DNA from: Methylosinus sp. LW4
GTDB taxonomy: Bacteria; Pseudomonadota; Alphaproteobacteria; Rhizobiales; Beijerinckiaceae
Assembly (NCBI RefSeq): GCF_000379125.1
Contig: NZ_KB900626.1
Coordinates: 126,014-190,013, forward strand
Length of the DNA stretch: 64,000 nucleotides
Direction of reading: 5' to 3'
The translations under genes and the position numbers were made by a program. How positions within the stretch are numbered: the stretch's first letter is position 1; each line of letters begins with the position of its first letter. The notes beneath the pieces are model-generated. The model was not told the DNA's origin. It saw only the letters and a program-made list of their open reading frames with translations, and ran no database searches. Positions 23,992 to 31,951 of this stretch are shown one piece after another.

Positions 23992-24947
23992 ACGGCCTCG
24001 AATTGGCGACGCCTCTCGCGCTCGCGCTCTTGCCGGCGCCTCTGCTGTTGCGCGCGCTGCGCGGGCGCGCGGCGGGCGGCGGATTGCCCTTGCCGGAGAC
24101 CATTCGTCATCGGCTCGGCGCCGGCGCCGCATCCGGCGGCCTGCGTTTTTCCTGGCGCATCATCGTCTCAGCGCTCGCCTGGATTGGAATTGTGCTCGCG
24201 CTCGCCGGGCCGCGCGTCGCCGGCGCCGTCGCGGCGCTGCCGGCGACCGGGCGCGACATCATGCTGGCGCTCGATCTCTCCGGCAGCATGACGAAGACGG
24301 ATTTCGAGCTGGACGGCGCCGTCGCCAGCCGACTCGCCGTGCTGAAACATTTCGGCGCGGAGCTGATCCGCCGTCGCGCCGGCGATCGCATCGGCCTCGT
24401 CGTCTTCGCCGAGACGGCTTTCGCCGCGGCTCCGCTGAGCTTCGATCTGCGCGCGGTGAGCGCGACGCTCGAGGAAATGGAGATCGGCCTCGTCGGCCGC
24501 TCCACCGCGATCGGCGAAGGGCTCGGCCTCGCGCTGAAGCGTCTGTCCGATTCCGCCGCGCCGGCGCGTCTCGTGATTCTGCTCTCCGACGGCGCCAATA
24601 ACGCCGGCGTCAGCGAGCCCGGCGCGGTCGCCGAGCTGGCGCGCGACATGGGCGTGAAAATCTTCACCATCGGCCTCGGCGTGAGTGACACGCTCGCCAA
24701 TCCAGACGATACCGATGCGGTGGATTTCGTCGCTCTGCAGCATATTGCGGAGATCGGCGGCGGCGCGGCGTTTCGCGCACGCACGGGCGCAGAGCTCGAC
24801 GCCGCGACGCGCGCCATAGAGGGGCTCATCGCCGGCCCGACGCCGGCGCCGCCGACGATCGTCTATCGCGAGCTGTGGATCTATCCGGGCGCGGTCGCTT
24901 TCTTGGCGGCTATGGCGCTCGCGCTCGCGACGAGAGAGAGACGATGA
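23988..24947 (+). CDS. VWA domain membrane protein (BatA/MxaC-like)
   Basis: A 319-residue protein with two N-terminal membrane helices (about 5-25 and 55-76), a periplasmic VWA domain and a C-terminal helix near 297-313. The MIDAS metal site is intact: DLSGSM in IMLALDLSGSMTKTDFE, a later Thr in GRSTAIGEGL, and Asp in LLSDGANNAGV. This is the BatA/MxaC architecture, anchored in the inner membrane and paired with MoxR. Proteins of this group help assemble or insert metal into periplasmic enzymes or give oxidative-stress tolerance; which applies here is unknown. Confidence 0.85.
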   Translation: MNGLELATPLALALLPAPLLLRALRGRAAGGGLPLPETIRHRLGAGAASGGLRFSWRIIVSALAWIGIVLALAGPRVAGAVAALPATGRDIMLALDLSGSMTKTDFELDGAVASRLAVLKHFGAELIRRRAGDRIGLVVFAETAFAAAPLSFDLRAVSATLEEMEIGLVGRSTAIGEGLGLALKRLSDSAAPARLVILLSDGANNAGVSEPGAVAELARDMGVKIFTIGLGVSDTLANPDDTDAVDFVALQHIAEIGGGAAFRARTGAELDAATRAIEGLIAGPTPAPPTIVYRELWIYPGAVAFLAAMALALATRERR

Positions 24948-25855
24948 TCGAGATCGGCGATTTCGCTCTGCTGCGTCCGCTGTGGCTGCTGGCTCCGCCG
25001 GCGTTGGCCGTGCTCGTCGCCATGACGCGGCGGCGCGATGCGCTCGGCGATTGGCGCCGCATCGTCGATCCGGCGCTGCTCGCCATCATGCTGCGCCGAA
25101 GCGCGAGCGCCGGCGCCTCTCGCAGCGATGCGCCGCTTTTTTTCAGCGTCGCGCTCATCTCGCTCGCGCTCTGCGGGCCGGCGATGAAAATGCGCGGCGC
25201 CGAGCAGTTCCGCAATCTCGACGCCACTTTGATCCTGCTCGACGTGTCGCGCGCCGAGCGTTTGGGGCAGGCGGTCGCGGCGGCGCAATTTCTGCTCGAG
25301 CGCTCGGGCGCGCGGCAGATCGGCCTCGCGCTCTACGCCGGCGACGCCTATCTCGCGAGCCCGCTGACGGATGATGCGAAATCGCTCGAATCTCTGCTCT
25401 TCGCCATAGACGAGCGAACCGTGCCCGATGGCGGAACCAAGCCGGATCGCGCGCTCGCGTTCGCCCGGCGTCTGCTGCGCGAGGCGGATATCGCAGCGGC
25501 GGATATCGCCATTATCTCCGATGGCGAGGGGCTCGATCCGCGCGCGGAGCGTCTCGCCGCCGCGCTCGCGCGCGAAGGACGCCATGTGCATAGTCTCTTC
25601 GTCTCGGCGCGCGGCGGCGCCGATGCGCTCGAGCCCGTGCGCCGCGCCGCAATGGCCGCGCTCGCAGCCGCTGGGAGTGGACGCGCCGGCGACGCGGCCG
25701 ATCCCGCCGAGATCGCGCGCGCGATCGAAGCGCGCGGCGTCGCGCATATTGCAGAAGGCGAGCTGCGCGCGCTGGAATGGCGCGACTATGGGCGCTTTAT
25801 CCTATTGCTCGCGGCGGCGCCGCTGCTGCTCGCGCTGCGCGGGAGGGGCGCATGA
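24944..25855 (+). CDS. Second VWA-domain membrane protein with degenerate MIDAS (BatB/MxaL-like)
   Basis: A 303-residue protein with N-terminal hydrophobic helices (LLRPLWLLAPPALAVLVAM and LFFSVALISLALCG), a VWA domain and a C-terminal helix (FILLLAAAPLLLAL). The MIDAS motif D-x-S-x-S is altered to DVSRA in LILLDVSRAERLG, losing the second Ser, though a later Asp remains in ISDGEGLD. It may therefore not bind metal as its upstream paralogue does, and the two could form a heteromeric complex. The start overlaps the preceding stop (ATGA), and the end overlaps the TPR gene the same way. Confidence 0.8.
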   Translation: MIEIGDFALLRPLWLLAPPALAVLVAMTRRRDALGDWRRIVDPALLAIMLRRSASAGASRSDAPLFFSVALISLALCGPAMKMRGAEQFRNLDATLILLDVSRAERLGQAVAAAQFLLERSGARQIGLALYAGDAYLASPLTDDAKSLESLLFAIDERTVPDGGTKPDRALAFARRLLREADIAAADIAIISDGEGLDPRAERLAAALAREGRHVHSLFVSARGGADALEPVRRAAMAALAAAGSGRAGDAADPAEIARAIEARGVAHIAEGELRALEWRDYGRFILLLAAAPLLLALRGRGA

Positions 25856-26727
25856 TTCCGCATCATCGCATGAGTGGCGAGCCTGAAGGCTCGCGGTCCA
25901 GCGCGCGTCTCGGACCGCGAGCCTTCAGGCTCGCCCTTATTCTCCTTATCCTGTCGCTCGTGAGCGCATTATGGACTCTCGGGCCGCAGCTCGGCGGCCG
26001 CGCATTGTTGGCGCTCGGCCTGCCATCCATCGCCGCGCAAGTCTTCGCCGATCCCGTCTGGAAAGGCGCCGCCTTCTATGCGGCCGGCCGATGGGAGGAG
26101 GCCGCCGCCACCTTCGCGCGCGAGAGCGACAGCCTCTATGATCTCGGCAATGCGCTGGCGCTCGCCGGCCATTATCGCGAGGCGGTCGCCGCCTATGATC
26201 GGGCGCTGCGCGCCGATCCCGACGATGAGGACGCCGCCTTTAACAAATCTCTTCTGCTCGGTCTGCTCGAGCGCGAGAGCGCCGGCGGCGACGCCAAGGC
26301 CAATTCGGCCGCGACCGGCCAGCAGCGCGCGCTCGGCAGTCTCGACGATGACAAGGGCGGCGGTGGGGAAGGCGCGGCGGGCGAGCGCGAGACCAGCTCG
26401 CGGCCCGGCGATCGCGGCGGCGCCAAAGCGTCCAAGCAGGGCAAGGGCCAGGAGGAGACGAAGGAGAGCGGCGCCGGCGCGACCGGCGCGGTCGGAGCCT
26501 CGGAAGGCGCGGGCCGCACCGGCGGCCAGAGGATCGACGTCGCCGCTCTGCTGCATGAGCGTGATCGCCGCGTGCGCCGGCGTCTCGAGGCGCGCGCCAT
26601 TCATGCGAGCGCCGATTGGTTGCAGAGCCTCGACGACGATCCCGGCCGCTTTCTGAAGCTGCGCATCGCCGCCGAGAAGGCGCGTCGCTTGCGCGCCGGC
26701 GGCGGCGCGCTGGAGGAGGATGATTGA
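25852..26727 (+). CDS. TPR-containing membrane protein (BatC-like)
   Basis: A 291-residue protein with an N-terminal tail, one membrane helix (LALILLILSLVSALWTLG, about 32-50) and TPR repeats (YDLGNALALAGHYREAVAAY, then DRALRADPDDEDAAFNKSLL, about 98-140). A long Gly/Ala/Lys/Glu-rich linker (150-225) leads to a conserved helical C-terminus (ASADWLQSLDDDPGRFLKLR). This is the usual BatC layout. The tail before the helix is encoded by a large palindrome at 25876-25935, so its sequence may come from an inserted repeat. ATGA and TGATG junctions couple it to both neighbours. Confidence 0.8.
   Translation: MIPHHRMSGEPEGSRSSARLGPRAFRLALILLILSLVSALWTLGPQLGGRALLALGLPSIAAQVFADPVWKGAAFYAAGRWEEAAATFARESDSLYDLGNALALAGHYREAVAAYDRALRADPDDEDAAFNKSLLLGLLERESAGGDAKANSAATGQQRALGSLDDDKGGGGEGAAGERETSSRPGDRGGAKASKQGKGQEETKESGAGATGAVGASEGAGRTGGQRIDVAALLHERDRRVRRRLEARAIHASADWLQSLDDDPGRFLKLRIAAEKARRLRAGGGALEEDD
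25876..25935. repeat. 24-bp perfect inverted repeat inside the TPR gene
   Basis: The arms 25876-25899 and 25912-25935 are perfect reverse complements separated by 12 bases. Each arm contains its own smaller palindrome (GAGCCTGAAGGCTC). The element lies within codons about 9-28 of the TPR gene, keeps the frame and encodes part of the cytoplasmic N-tail. Confidence 0.9.
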
Positions 26728-27944
26728 TGTCGCGCCGGCTCGCGCTTCTTCTGTTCTTCTTGCTGCAATCTCTCGCGCAGGCACTGGCGCAGGAGGAGCC
26801 GCCCTTCGGCCGCGTCGAGCTCCGCGTCGAAGCGCCATCCGAGACGCCTTATGTCGGCGAGCCGCTGCGGCTGGTGATCCGCTCCGCCATACGCGGCCGC
26901 GTGCTGCTGGATCATATCATCCAGCCTTCGCTGCTCGATTTCGACTGGCAGCAATTCGGCGTCGACTCCTCCAGCGAGGAGATGATCGACGGCTTTTGGA
27001 CGCCGGTGGTCGAGCGCGTGCTGATGATCTATCCGCTGCGCGCCGGGCGGCTCACGATTCCGCCCTTCAAGCGCCGCATCACTTATCGCATCGACGAGAG
27101 CGGCAGGGTGGAGGCCGAATTCGTCTCGGCGCCTCTCCAGATAGAGGCGCGCGCCCGCGACGGGCTGGTTCCGCCGGGCGAGAGCTTTCTGCCGGCGCGG
27201 AGCCTGCGCATCACAGACGTCTGGGACATTGAGCCGGACAGGATTCCCTTCGGCGAGACGGCGCGGCGCACCGTCACTGTGGAGGCCGAAGGCGTCACCG
27301 CCGATCGCCTGCCGCCGCTGCCCAATTTCCGCGCGCCGGGAATCATCACTTTCGCCGCGCCGGTGGAGCGGCAAACGATCGTGACCGATCAGGGGCCGGT
27401 CGCTCATGCGGTCTATCGCTGGAATGTGCGGCCCGTGTCCGCGGTCTCGGCCTATGCGCCGGCGATCCGCATCGCCTGGTTCGATGTCGCGACGCGGCGG
27501 ATGCGCGAGGCGGTCGCGCCCGAGCGGCGCATCGCTTTCGGCGACGCGCCGCGCGAGCGCGCCGCCGCGCGGCTGCGCGAGAGTCCGGGCCTCGCGGCGC
27601 CGCAGCCGATCATCGCCGCGCTGGCGAGCTTCGTCGCCGCCGCCGCTCTCGTCTGTCTCATCGTCGCCATGCGGGGGCGGATCGGCGCGCGGCGGCCGGC
27701 GGCGCTCGCCGCTCTGAAGCGCGCCGCTCGCGCCGCGGACGCCGTCGCCTTTCGCCATGCCGCGCGCCGATTGGCGGAGGCCGACCGCAAAGCCTGGGCG
27801 AGGATCGTCGCGCGCGAGGACATAGGCGCGCCATTGGCCGCGCTGGACGCTTCGCTCTATGGGCGCGAGCCGCAGGCCGCTCCGGCGCTCGCGCCGCTGG
27901 CGCGCGCCATTGCCGCCGCTTGGGCGCCGAGCGGCGGCGAATAG
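26727..27944 (+). CDS. BatD-like periplasmic protein
   Basis: A 405-residue protein. A signal peptide (LALLLFFLLQSLAQALAQ) precedes periplasmic beta-rich domains: VELRVEAPSETPYVGEPLRL, VERVLMIYPLRAGRLTIPPF and IPFGETARRTVTVEAEGVTA. A membrane helix near 300 (IIAALASFVAAAALVCLIVAM) and a cytoplasmic helical tail complete it. This is the BatD oxygen-tolerance architecture that closes moxR-VWA operons. It starts at ATG 26727, overlapping the TPR stop (TGATG). It is probably a periplasmic scaffold of the complex. Confidence 0.82.
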   Translation: MSRRLALLLFFLLQSLAQALAQEEPPFGRVELRVEAPSETPYVGEPLRLVIRSAIRGRVLLDHIIQPSLLDFDWQQFGVDSSSEEMIDGFWTPVVERVLMIYPLRAGRLTIPPFKRRITYRIDESGRVEAEFVSAPLQIEARARDGLVPPGESFLPARSLRITDVWDIEPDRIPFGETARRTVTVEAEGVTADRLPPLPNFRAPGIITFAAPVERQTIVTDQGPVAHAVYRWNVRPVSAVSAYAPAIRIAWFDVATRRMREAVAPERRIAFGDAPRERAAARLRESPGLAAPQPIIAALASFVAAAALVCLIVAMRGRIGARRPAALAALKRAARAADAVAFRHAARRLAEADRKAWARIVAREDIGAPLAALDASLYGREPQAAPALAPLARAIAAAWAPSGGE

Positions 27945-27961
27945 CAGCGAAAGCCGCCGCC

Positions 27962-28285
27962 TCACGGAATAACGGTGATCGTCCCGCTCATGTGAGAATG
28001 CAATCCGCAGCGAAAGGCCACCTCGCCCGGACGCGTCAGCGTGACGTCGAAGCTCTCGTCCTCGTCGACGTGCTCGGGAGAGTGGAAGATTTCGTCCTTG
28101 CCCATCGCGCCGATGATGGAATGCGGCGCCTGATCGTGATTGACGAAAACGACGGTCTCGCCCGCGCGCACGGTGAGATGGACCGGCGCGAAGGCGAAAT
28201 TCTCTATGCGCACCTCGGCCGCGAGGCCGGGGCCGAGCGAGAGCGACATTGCGAGAAGCAAGGCCGCGAAAGCGCGTCGTCTCAT
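27962..28285 (-). CDS. Amicyanin/pseudoazurin-like cupredoxin
   Basis: A 107-residue exported blue copper protein. The signal peptide (FAALLLAMSLSLGPGLAA) ends near residue 23. All four type 1 copper ligands are visible: His in DQAPHSIIG, and Cys, His and Met in RCGLHSHMSG, with the C-x2-H-x2-M spacing of amicyanin. Such proteins carry electrons in the periplasm; in methylotrophs amicyanin serves methylamine dehydrogenase, but no mau genes are seen here. The ATG overlaps the stop of the DUF1345 gene (ATGA). Confidence 0.88.
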   Translation of the reverse strand: MRRRAFAALLLAMSLSLGPGLAAEVRIENFAFAPVHLTVRAGETVVFVNHDQAPHSIIGAMGKDEIFHSPEHVDEDESFDVTLTRPGEVAFRCGLHSHMSGTITVIP

Positions 28286-28989
28286 ACGAAGCCCGCGGCG
28301 ATATTGACGGTGAGCGCCAGTATCGCGGTGTTGAAGAAGAAGGCCAGCACGCCTTGCACGAGCGCCACCGCGCGCATCGTCGTGGAGGCGGTGGAGACGT
28401 CCGCCGTCTGCGAGGCGACGCCGATCACATAGGCGAAATAGAGAAAATCCATATAGCCGGGCTGCTGCGCGCCCGGAAAGATCAGCCCGCCGCGCTGCTC
28501 CGCGGGGCGGTCCGGCGCGGCGCCGCGCTCGAGATAATATTCATGCGCGTAATGCAGCGCGAAGGTGAGATGCACGAACAGCCAGGAGAGCACGACGGTC
28601 AGCACGGCGAGAGAAATATGCGCGTGCTTGGAAAATCCCTCGAGATTTTTGACCGGCCCGAGCTCGGCGACGATCGCGCCGATGGAGGCGCAGGCGGTGG
28701 CGATGGTCATCACCAGAATGACGAGCCGGCCTTCGTCCTGCAATTGCGCGCGGCGGCGCATGGAGCTCGGCGTCGAGCGCGCCATCATCTCCGCCGAGAG
28801 CGCGAGATAGAGCGTCACGAAGACGTCCCAGCCGACGAGCGCGCGCGTGACCTCGCGCCAGCTCGCGGGCAGCAGCAGGCCCGCCGCTACGCCCGCGAGC
28901 AGGCAGAAGAGCAGCCGCGCCCGCGCCCTGGCGATGCGCCACAGCAGCGGGCGTCGATGGCGCGCATGAGTCTCGGCGGGGTGGCTCAT
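28282..28989 (-). CDS. DUF1345 family integral membrane protein
   Basis: A protein of about 235 residues with five predicted membrane helices. Characteristic DUF1345 segments are VGWDVFVTLYLALSAEMMAR, SWLFVHLTFALHYAHEYY, and YMDFLYFAYVIGVASQTADV followed by STASTTMRAVALVQG. Function is unknown. The start is ATG 28989; a TTG at 29001 directly overlapping the prenyl synthase stop is an alternative. It is cotranscribed with, and translationally coupled to, the cupredoxin, which may hint at a copper or redox role (inference only). Confidence 0.82.
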   Translation of the reverse strand: MSHPAETHARHRRPLLWRIARARARLLFCLLAGVAAGLLLPASWREVTRALVGWDVFVTLYLALSAEMMARSTPSSMRRRAQLQDEGRLVILVMTIATACASIGAIVAELGPVKNLEGFSKHAHISLAVLTVVLSWLFVHLTFALHYAHEYYLERGAAPDRPAEQRGGLIFPGAQQPGYMDFLYFAYVIGVASQTADVSTASTTMRAVALVQGVLAFFFNTAILALTVNIAAGFV

Positions 28990-28997
28990 CGGCGCGC

Positions 28998-29939
28998 TCA
29001 ATTGCTGCGCAGCGCGACGAAGCGCGCCGCCTGCGCGAGCACGTCCGTCGCCGCGCCGAGGCCCGTCTCGGCGAGCGCGGCTATGGCCGCCTCGACCAGC
29101 GCGTCGCGCCGCTCGCGCGCCTTGTCCATGCCGAGCAGGCCGATCAAAGTGGCCTTGTTGCGCTCGGCGTCCTTGCCGGCGCGCTTGCCGAGCGCGGCCT
29201 CGTCGCCCTCTGCGTCCAAAATATCGTCGGCGATCTGGAATGCGGCGCCGAGCGCATCGCCATAGCGGCCGAGCGCCGCCGCAACGGGAGCCGAGGCGCC
29301 GCCGAGAATGGCGCCGAAATCGACCGAGACGCGCAAGAGCGCGCCGGTCTTCATGGCCTGGAGGCGGAGCGTCTCCTCCTGCGAGAGTGGGCTGGTCGCC
29401 TTTTCGGCCTCGAGGTCCAGCGCCTGCCCGCCGACCATGCCGCCGAGCCCGGAGGCGCGGGCCAGCGCCAGCACCAGACGAGCGCGGATTTGCGCGTCGG
29501 CATGGGTCGCCGGATCGGCAAGAACATCGAACGCATAGGTCAGCAGCCCGTCGCCGGCGAGAATGGCGGTGGCCTCGTCGAAGGCCTTGTGGGCGGTGGG
29601 GCGGCCGCGGCGCAGATCGTCGTCGTCCATGGCCGGGAGATCGTCATGGGCGAGCGAATAGCAATGGATCATCTCGATCGCCGCGGCGGCGCGCCGCGCG
29701 CTCTCGCCCTCGACGCCGAAGAGGCGGGCCGATTCGAGCGCCAGAAACGGCCGCAGCCGCTTGCCGCCGCCCAGCGCCACATAGCGCATCGCCTCCAGCA
29801 GCCGCGCCGGCCGGGCGATCTCGCCCGAAAGCGGCTCCGCGCCGAGCAGGGCGCCCAGCGTCGCCTCGGTCGCGCTGGCGGCCTCGTCGAGGCGGCGGCG
29901 GAAAACGTCGTCGGTGGTCTTGGCTGCGTCGCCGGTCAT
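28998..29939 (-). CDS. ispA: Farnesyl/geranylgeranyl diphosphate synthase (IspA-like)
   Basis: A 313-residue trans-polyprenyl synthase. The first Asp-rich motif is DDLPAMDDDDLRRGRPTAHK (DDxxxxD with R-R-G) and the second is IADDILDAEGD. Substrate-binding GGGKRLRPFL and HCYSLAHDD are also present. The length and the spacing before the first Asp-rich motif fit bacterial type II FPP synthases, so the likely product is farnesyl diphosphate for ubiquinone, hopanoids and undecaprenyl phosphate. The start ATG 29939 was chosen because the conserved N-terminus follows directly. It is the first gene of the operon with DUF1345 and the cupredoxin. Confidence 0.87.
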   Translation of the reverse strand: MTGDAAKTTDDVFRRRLDEAASATEATLGALLGAEPLSGEIARPARLLEAMRYVALGGGKRLRPFLALESARLFGVEGESARRAAAAIEMIHCYSLAHDDLPAMDDDDLRRGRPTAHKAFDEATAILAGDGLLTYAFDVLADPATHADAQIRARLVLALARASGLGGMVGGQALDLEAEKATSPLSQEETLRLQAMKTGALLRVSVDFGAILGGASAPVAAALGRYGDALGAAFQIADDILDAEGDEAALGKRAGKDAERNKATLIGLLGMDKARERRDALVEAAIAALAETGLGAATDVLAQAARFVALRSN

Positions 29940-30060
29940 GGGACCCTTTCCCGAGAAAATCATTCCATCTGGCTCGGACCTAACAAATTTGCGATCAATC
30001 CCCAAGTGGCGAGGGGAAGGGGGCGCGCAGGGGCGCGGCCCGAGAGGAAAATCCGAGACC

Positions 30061-31143
30061 ATGACCGTTTCTTTGTTCGAACCCTTTCGGCTGGGCGATC
30101 TCACGCTCGCCAATCGCATCGTCATGGCGCCGCTGACGCGCCGTCGCGCCACCCATGAGACCAACGCCGCCAATGCGCTGATGGCCGAGCATTATCGCCA
30201 GCGCGCCTCGGCCGGGCTCATCATCGCCGAGGCCTCGCAGATTTCCCAGCAGGGGCAGGGCTACGCCTACACGCCGGGGATTTATTCGCCCGAGCAGGTC
30301 GCCGGCTGGCGCCGAGTGACGGAGGCCGTGCATGCGGCGGGCGGGCGTATCGTCCTGCAGCTCTGGCATGTCGGGCGCGTCTCGCATGTCTCTCTGCAGC
30401 CCGGCGGCGGGGCGCCGGTCGCGCCTTCCGCCATCGCCACGACGAAGCAGGTGGCGATCGAGAGCGGCGCCGCCGATTGCTCCGCGCCGCGCGCGCTGGA
30501 GCTCGCCGAGATTCCGGGGCTGATCGCCGATTATCGCAAGGCCGCGCGCAATGCGAAAGAGGCCGGCTTCGACGGCGTCGAGGTGCATTGCGCCAATGGC
30601 TATCTCATCGACGAGTTCTTGCGTGACGGCTCCAACAAGCGCGAGGACGCCTATGGCGGCGCGCCGCAAAATCGCGCGCGCTTCGGCCTCGAGGTCGTGG
30701 ACGCCGTGCTGGCGGAATGGGACGCGTCCCGCGTCGGCGTGCGCATATCGCCGGTGAGCCCCGTATACGACATGTCGGACAGCGATCCGCAGAGCGTCTT
30801 CGGTTATTTCGTGGAGCGGCTGGCGGAGAGGAAGCTCGGCTTTCTCCATGTCATAGAAGGCGCGACGCAAGGCCCGCGCGATGTCGCGCCTTTCGATTAT
30901 CTCGCGCTGCGGAAGAGCTTCCCCGGCGCCTATATCGCCAATAACGCCTATACTCTGGAGCTCGCGCAGGAAACGCTCGCGAGCGGGCGCGCCGATCTCA
31001 TCGCCTTCGGCCGGCCCTTCATCGCCAATCCCGATCTCGTCGAGCGCCTGCGTCGCCGCGCGCCGCTCGCCGATGTCGATTTCGAGACCGTCTATGGAGC
31101 GGGCGCGAAAGGCTATACGGATTATCCGACTCTGACGGCGTGA
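30061..31143 (+). CDS. Old Yellow Enzyme-family alkene reductase (NemA-like)
   Basis: A 360-residue FMN TIM-barrel protein. FEPFRLGDLTLANRIVMAPL is the N-terminal signature, QLWHVGRVSH is a flavin-contact segment, and VEVHCANGYLIDEFLRDGSN carries the His-x-x-Asn pair that binds the carbonyl substrate. DLIAFGRPFIANPDLVERL binds the FMN phosphate. These NADPH-dependent enzymes reduce activated C=C bonds and nitro compounds such as N-ethylmaleimide. It is divergent from the prenyl synthase and followed by a hairpin at 31156-31186. Confidence 0.9.
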   Translation: MTVSLFEPFRLGDLTLANRIVMAPLTRRRATHETNAANALMAEHYRQRASAGLIIAEASQISQQGQGYAYTPGIYSPEQVAGWRRVTEAVHAAGGRIVLQLWHVGRVSHVSLQPGGGAPVAPSAIATTKQVAIESGAADCSAPRALELAEIPGLIADYRKAARNAKEAGFDGVEVHCANGYLIDEFLRDGSNKREDAYGGAPQNRARFGLEVVDAVLAEWDASRVGVRISPVSPVYDMSDSDPQSVFGYFVERLAERKLGFLHVIEGATQGPRDVAPFDYLALRKSFPGAYIANNAYTLELAQETLASGRADLIAFGRPFIANPDLVERLRRRAPLADVDFETVYGAGAKGYTDYPTLTA

Positions 31144-31155
31144 GCCGAAAGGGCA

Positions 31156-31186
31156 GGGCTCGTTTCTCCTCGCGGGAAACGAGCCC
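31156..31186. terminator. Hairpin terminator after the Old Yellow Enzyme gene
   Basis: GGGCTCGTTTC (31156-31166) and GAAACGAGCCC (31176-31186) form a perfect 11-bp stem with a 9-base loop, 12 bases beyond the stop codon. There is no long T-tract. It can serve both convergent genes. Confidence 0.65.
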
Positions 31187-31201
31187 GCTTAGAGCGCTTT
31201 C

Positions 31202-31225
31202 CGATCGAACGGAATCGTTCGATCG
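31202..31225. repeat. 10-bp arm palindrome between convergent genes
   Basis: CGATCGAACG-GAAT-CGTTCGATCG is a perfect 10+4+10 inverted repeat, preceded by AGAGCGCTTTC. It has the look of a dispersed intergenic palindrome rather than an operator, because no promoter points away from it. Confidence 0.6.
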
Positions 31226-31259
31226 ATCAGAATTCGCTCCCACGCGAGAATCGAGAGCG

Positions 31260-31553
31260 CTATTCCGCCTTGGGCGCCGCGTCCGGCGCATGGCCGTCAT
31301 GGCCGCTCTCATGTCCGCCATCATGGCCCGCGCCATGGCCCTGATGCATGGATTTCATGTGATCCATCATCATCTGATCATGCATCTGATGCATTTGACG
31401 CATCTCTTGCATCATCTTGCAGCATCCGCCGCCATGGTCGCCATGCTCCTCCTGAGGCGCTGTCGGCTTGGTCTCGACAGTGGTCTCGGCGAGCGCCGGC
31501 GCGATCGTCGCCGTCAGAAGAGCCGCCGCCAGTGTGGGAATGATTCTTTTCAT
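31260..31553 (-). CDS. Small exported Met/His-rich protein, probable metal binding
   Basis: A 97-residue protein. The signal peptide (RIIPTLAAALLTATIAPALA) ends near residue 22. The mature part is packed with potential copper ligands: GCCKMM, QEMRQMHQMHDQMMMDHM and HGAGHDGGHESGHDGH, so two Cys, about ten Met and more than a dozen His. No known domain is recognised. The composition suggests a periplasmic copper (or other soft-metal) buffer. It is convergent with the reductase gene and divergent from the TonB receptor gene. The start ATG 31553 gives the complete signal peptide. Confidence 0.7.
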   Translation of the reverse strand: MKRIIPTLAAALLTATIAPALAETTVETKPTAPQEEHGDHGGGCCKMMQEMRQMHQMHDQMMMDHMKSMHQGHGAGHDGGHESGHDGHAPDAAPKAE

Positions 31554-31951
31554 CGCATCGCCCTCGCTATCGCCGGCATCTCCATAGGAAGTGGTCGCCG
31601 GCAGGCGCGAATGCAATGCGGCGACATGTCCGACCCCGACATAGCGCGCTGTCGGCGCGCATCGAGATTGCGAAAGCGAGTCCTGCGCTATATCAAGTGA
31701 TTCCTGCGCTATATTATGGAATCGGCGCTCGTTTCTCGATCAGTTCATTTCTCTCCGGTGTCTCAATTGACCGATGGATCGGCATTCGGCTCATATTTAC
31801 GACAAGCTGGCGCATTTGGCCGAGCCCGGCCTATTCGTATAAATATAGTACAGTTATATAGCGATCCCGCCGCATGGCGGGCCTCTAGGCGGTGAGGCGC
31901 GACGACGGCCGGTCCGATCCGGGACCGAACCTCAACACGCGGGGCTCTCCT
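31554..31951. other. Divergent AT-rich intergenic region before the TonB receptor
   Basis: 398 bases without a credible gene, noticeably more AT-rich than the surroundings between about 31690 and 31860. It contains two copies of TCCTGCGCTATAT at 31681-31693 and 31702-31714 (21-base period), and a stretch around 31835-31860 (TATAAATATAG, GTTATATAG) suited to a promoter. A CCCGCC-GCAT-GGCGGG hairpin lies at 31866-31881 in the presumed leader. No riboswitch family is recognised. Confidence 0.5.
31681..31714 (+). promoter_or_regulatory. Two 13-bp direct repeats with 21-bp period
   Basis: TCCTGCGCTATAT occurs at 31681-31693 and again at 31702-31714. The start-to-start distance of 21 bases equals two helical turns, as expected for same-face binding of a regulator. 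It lies between the Met/His-rich gene and the TonB receptor gene and could serve either. Confidence 0.45.

Noticed and set aside
21643..27944. Methanol dehydrogenase (mxa) cluster
   Set aside because: The accessory-type genes are similar, but mxaF, mxaJ, mxaG and mxaI are absent, so only a moxR/bat-type operon can be claimed.
31866..31881. Riboswitch in the TonB receptor leader
   Set aside because: Only a single 6-bp hairpin is present; no cobalamin, TPP or other riboswitch core could be recognised.
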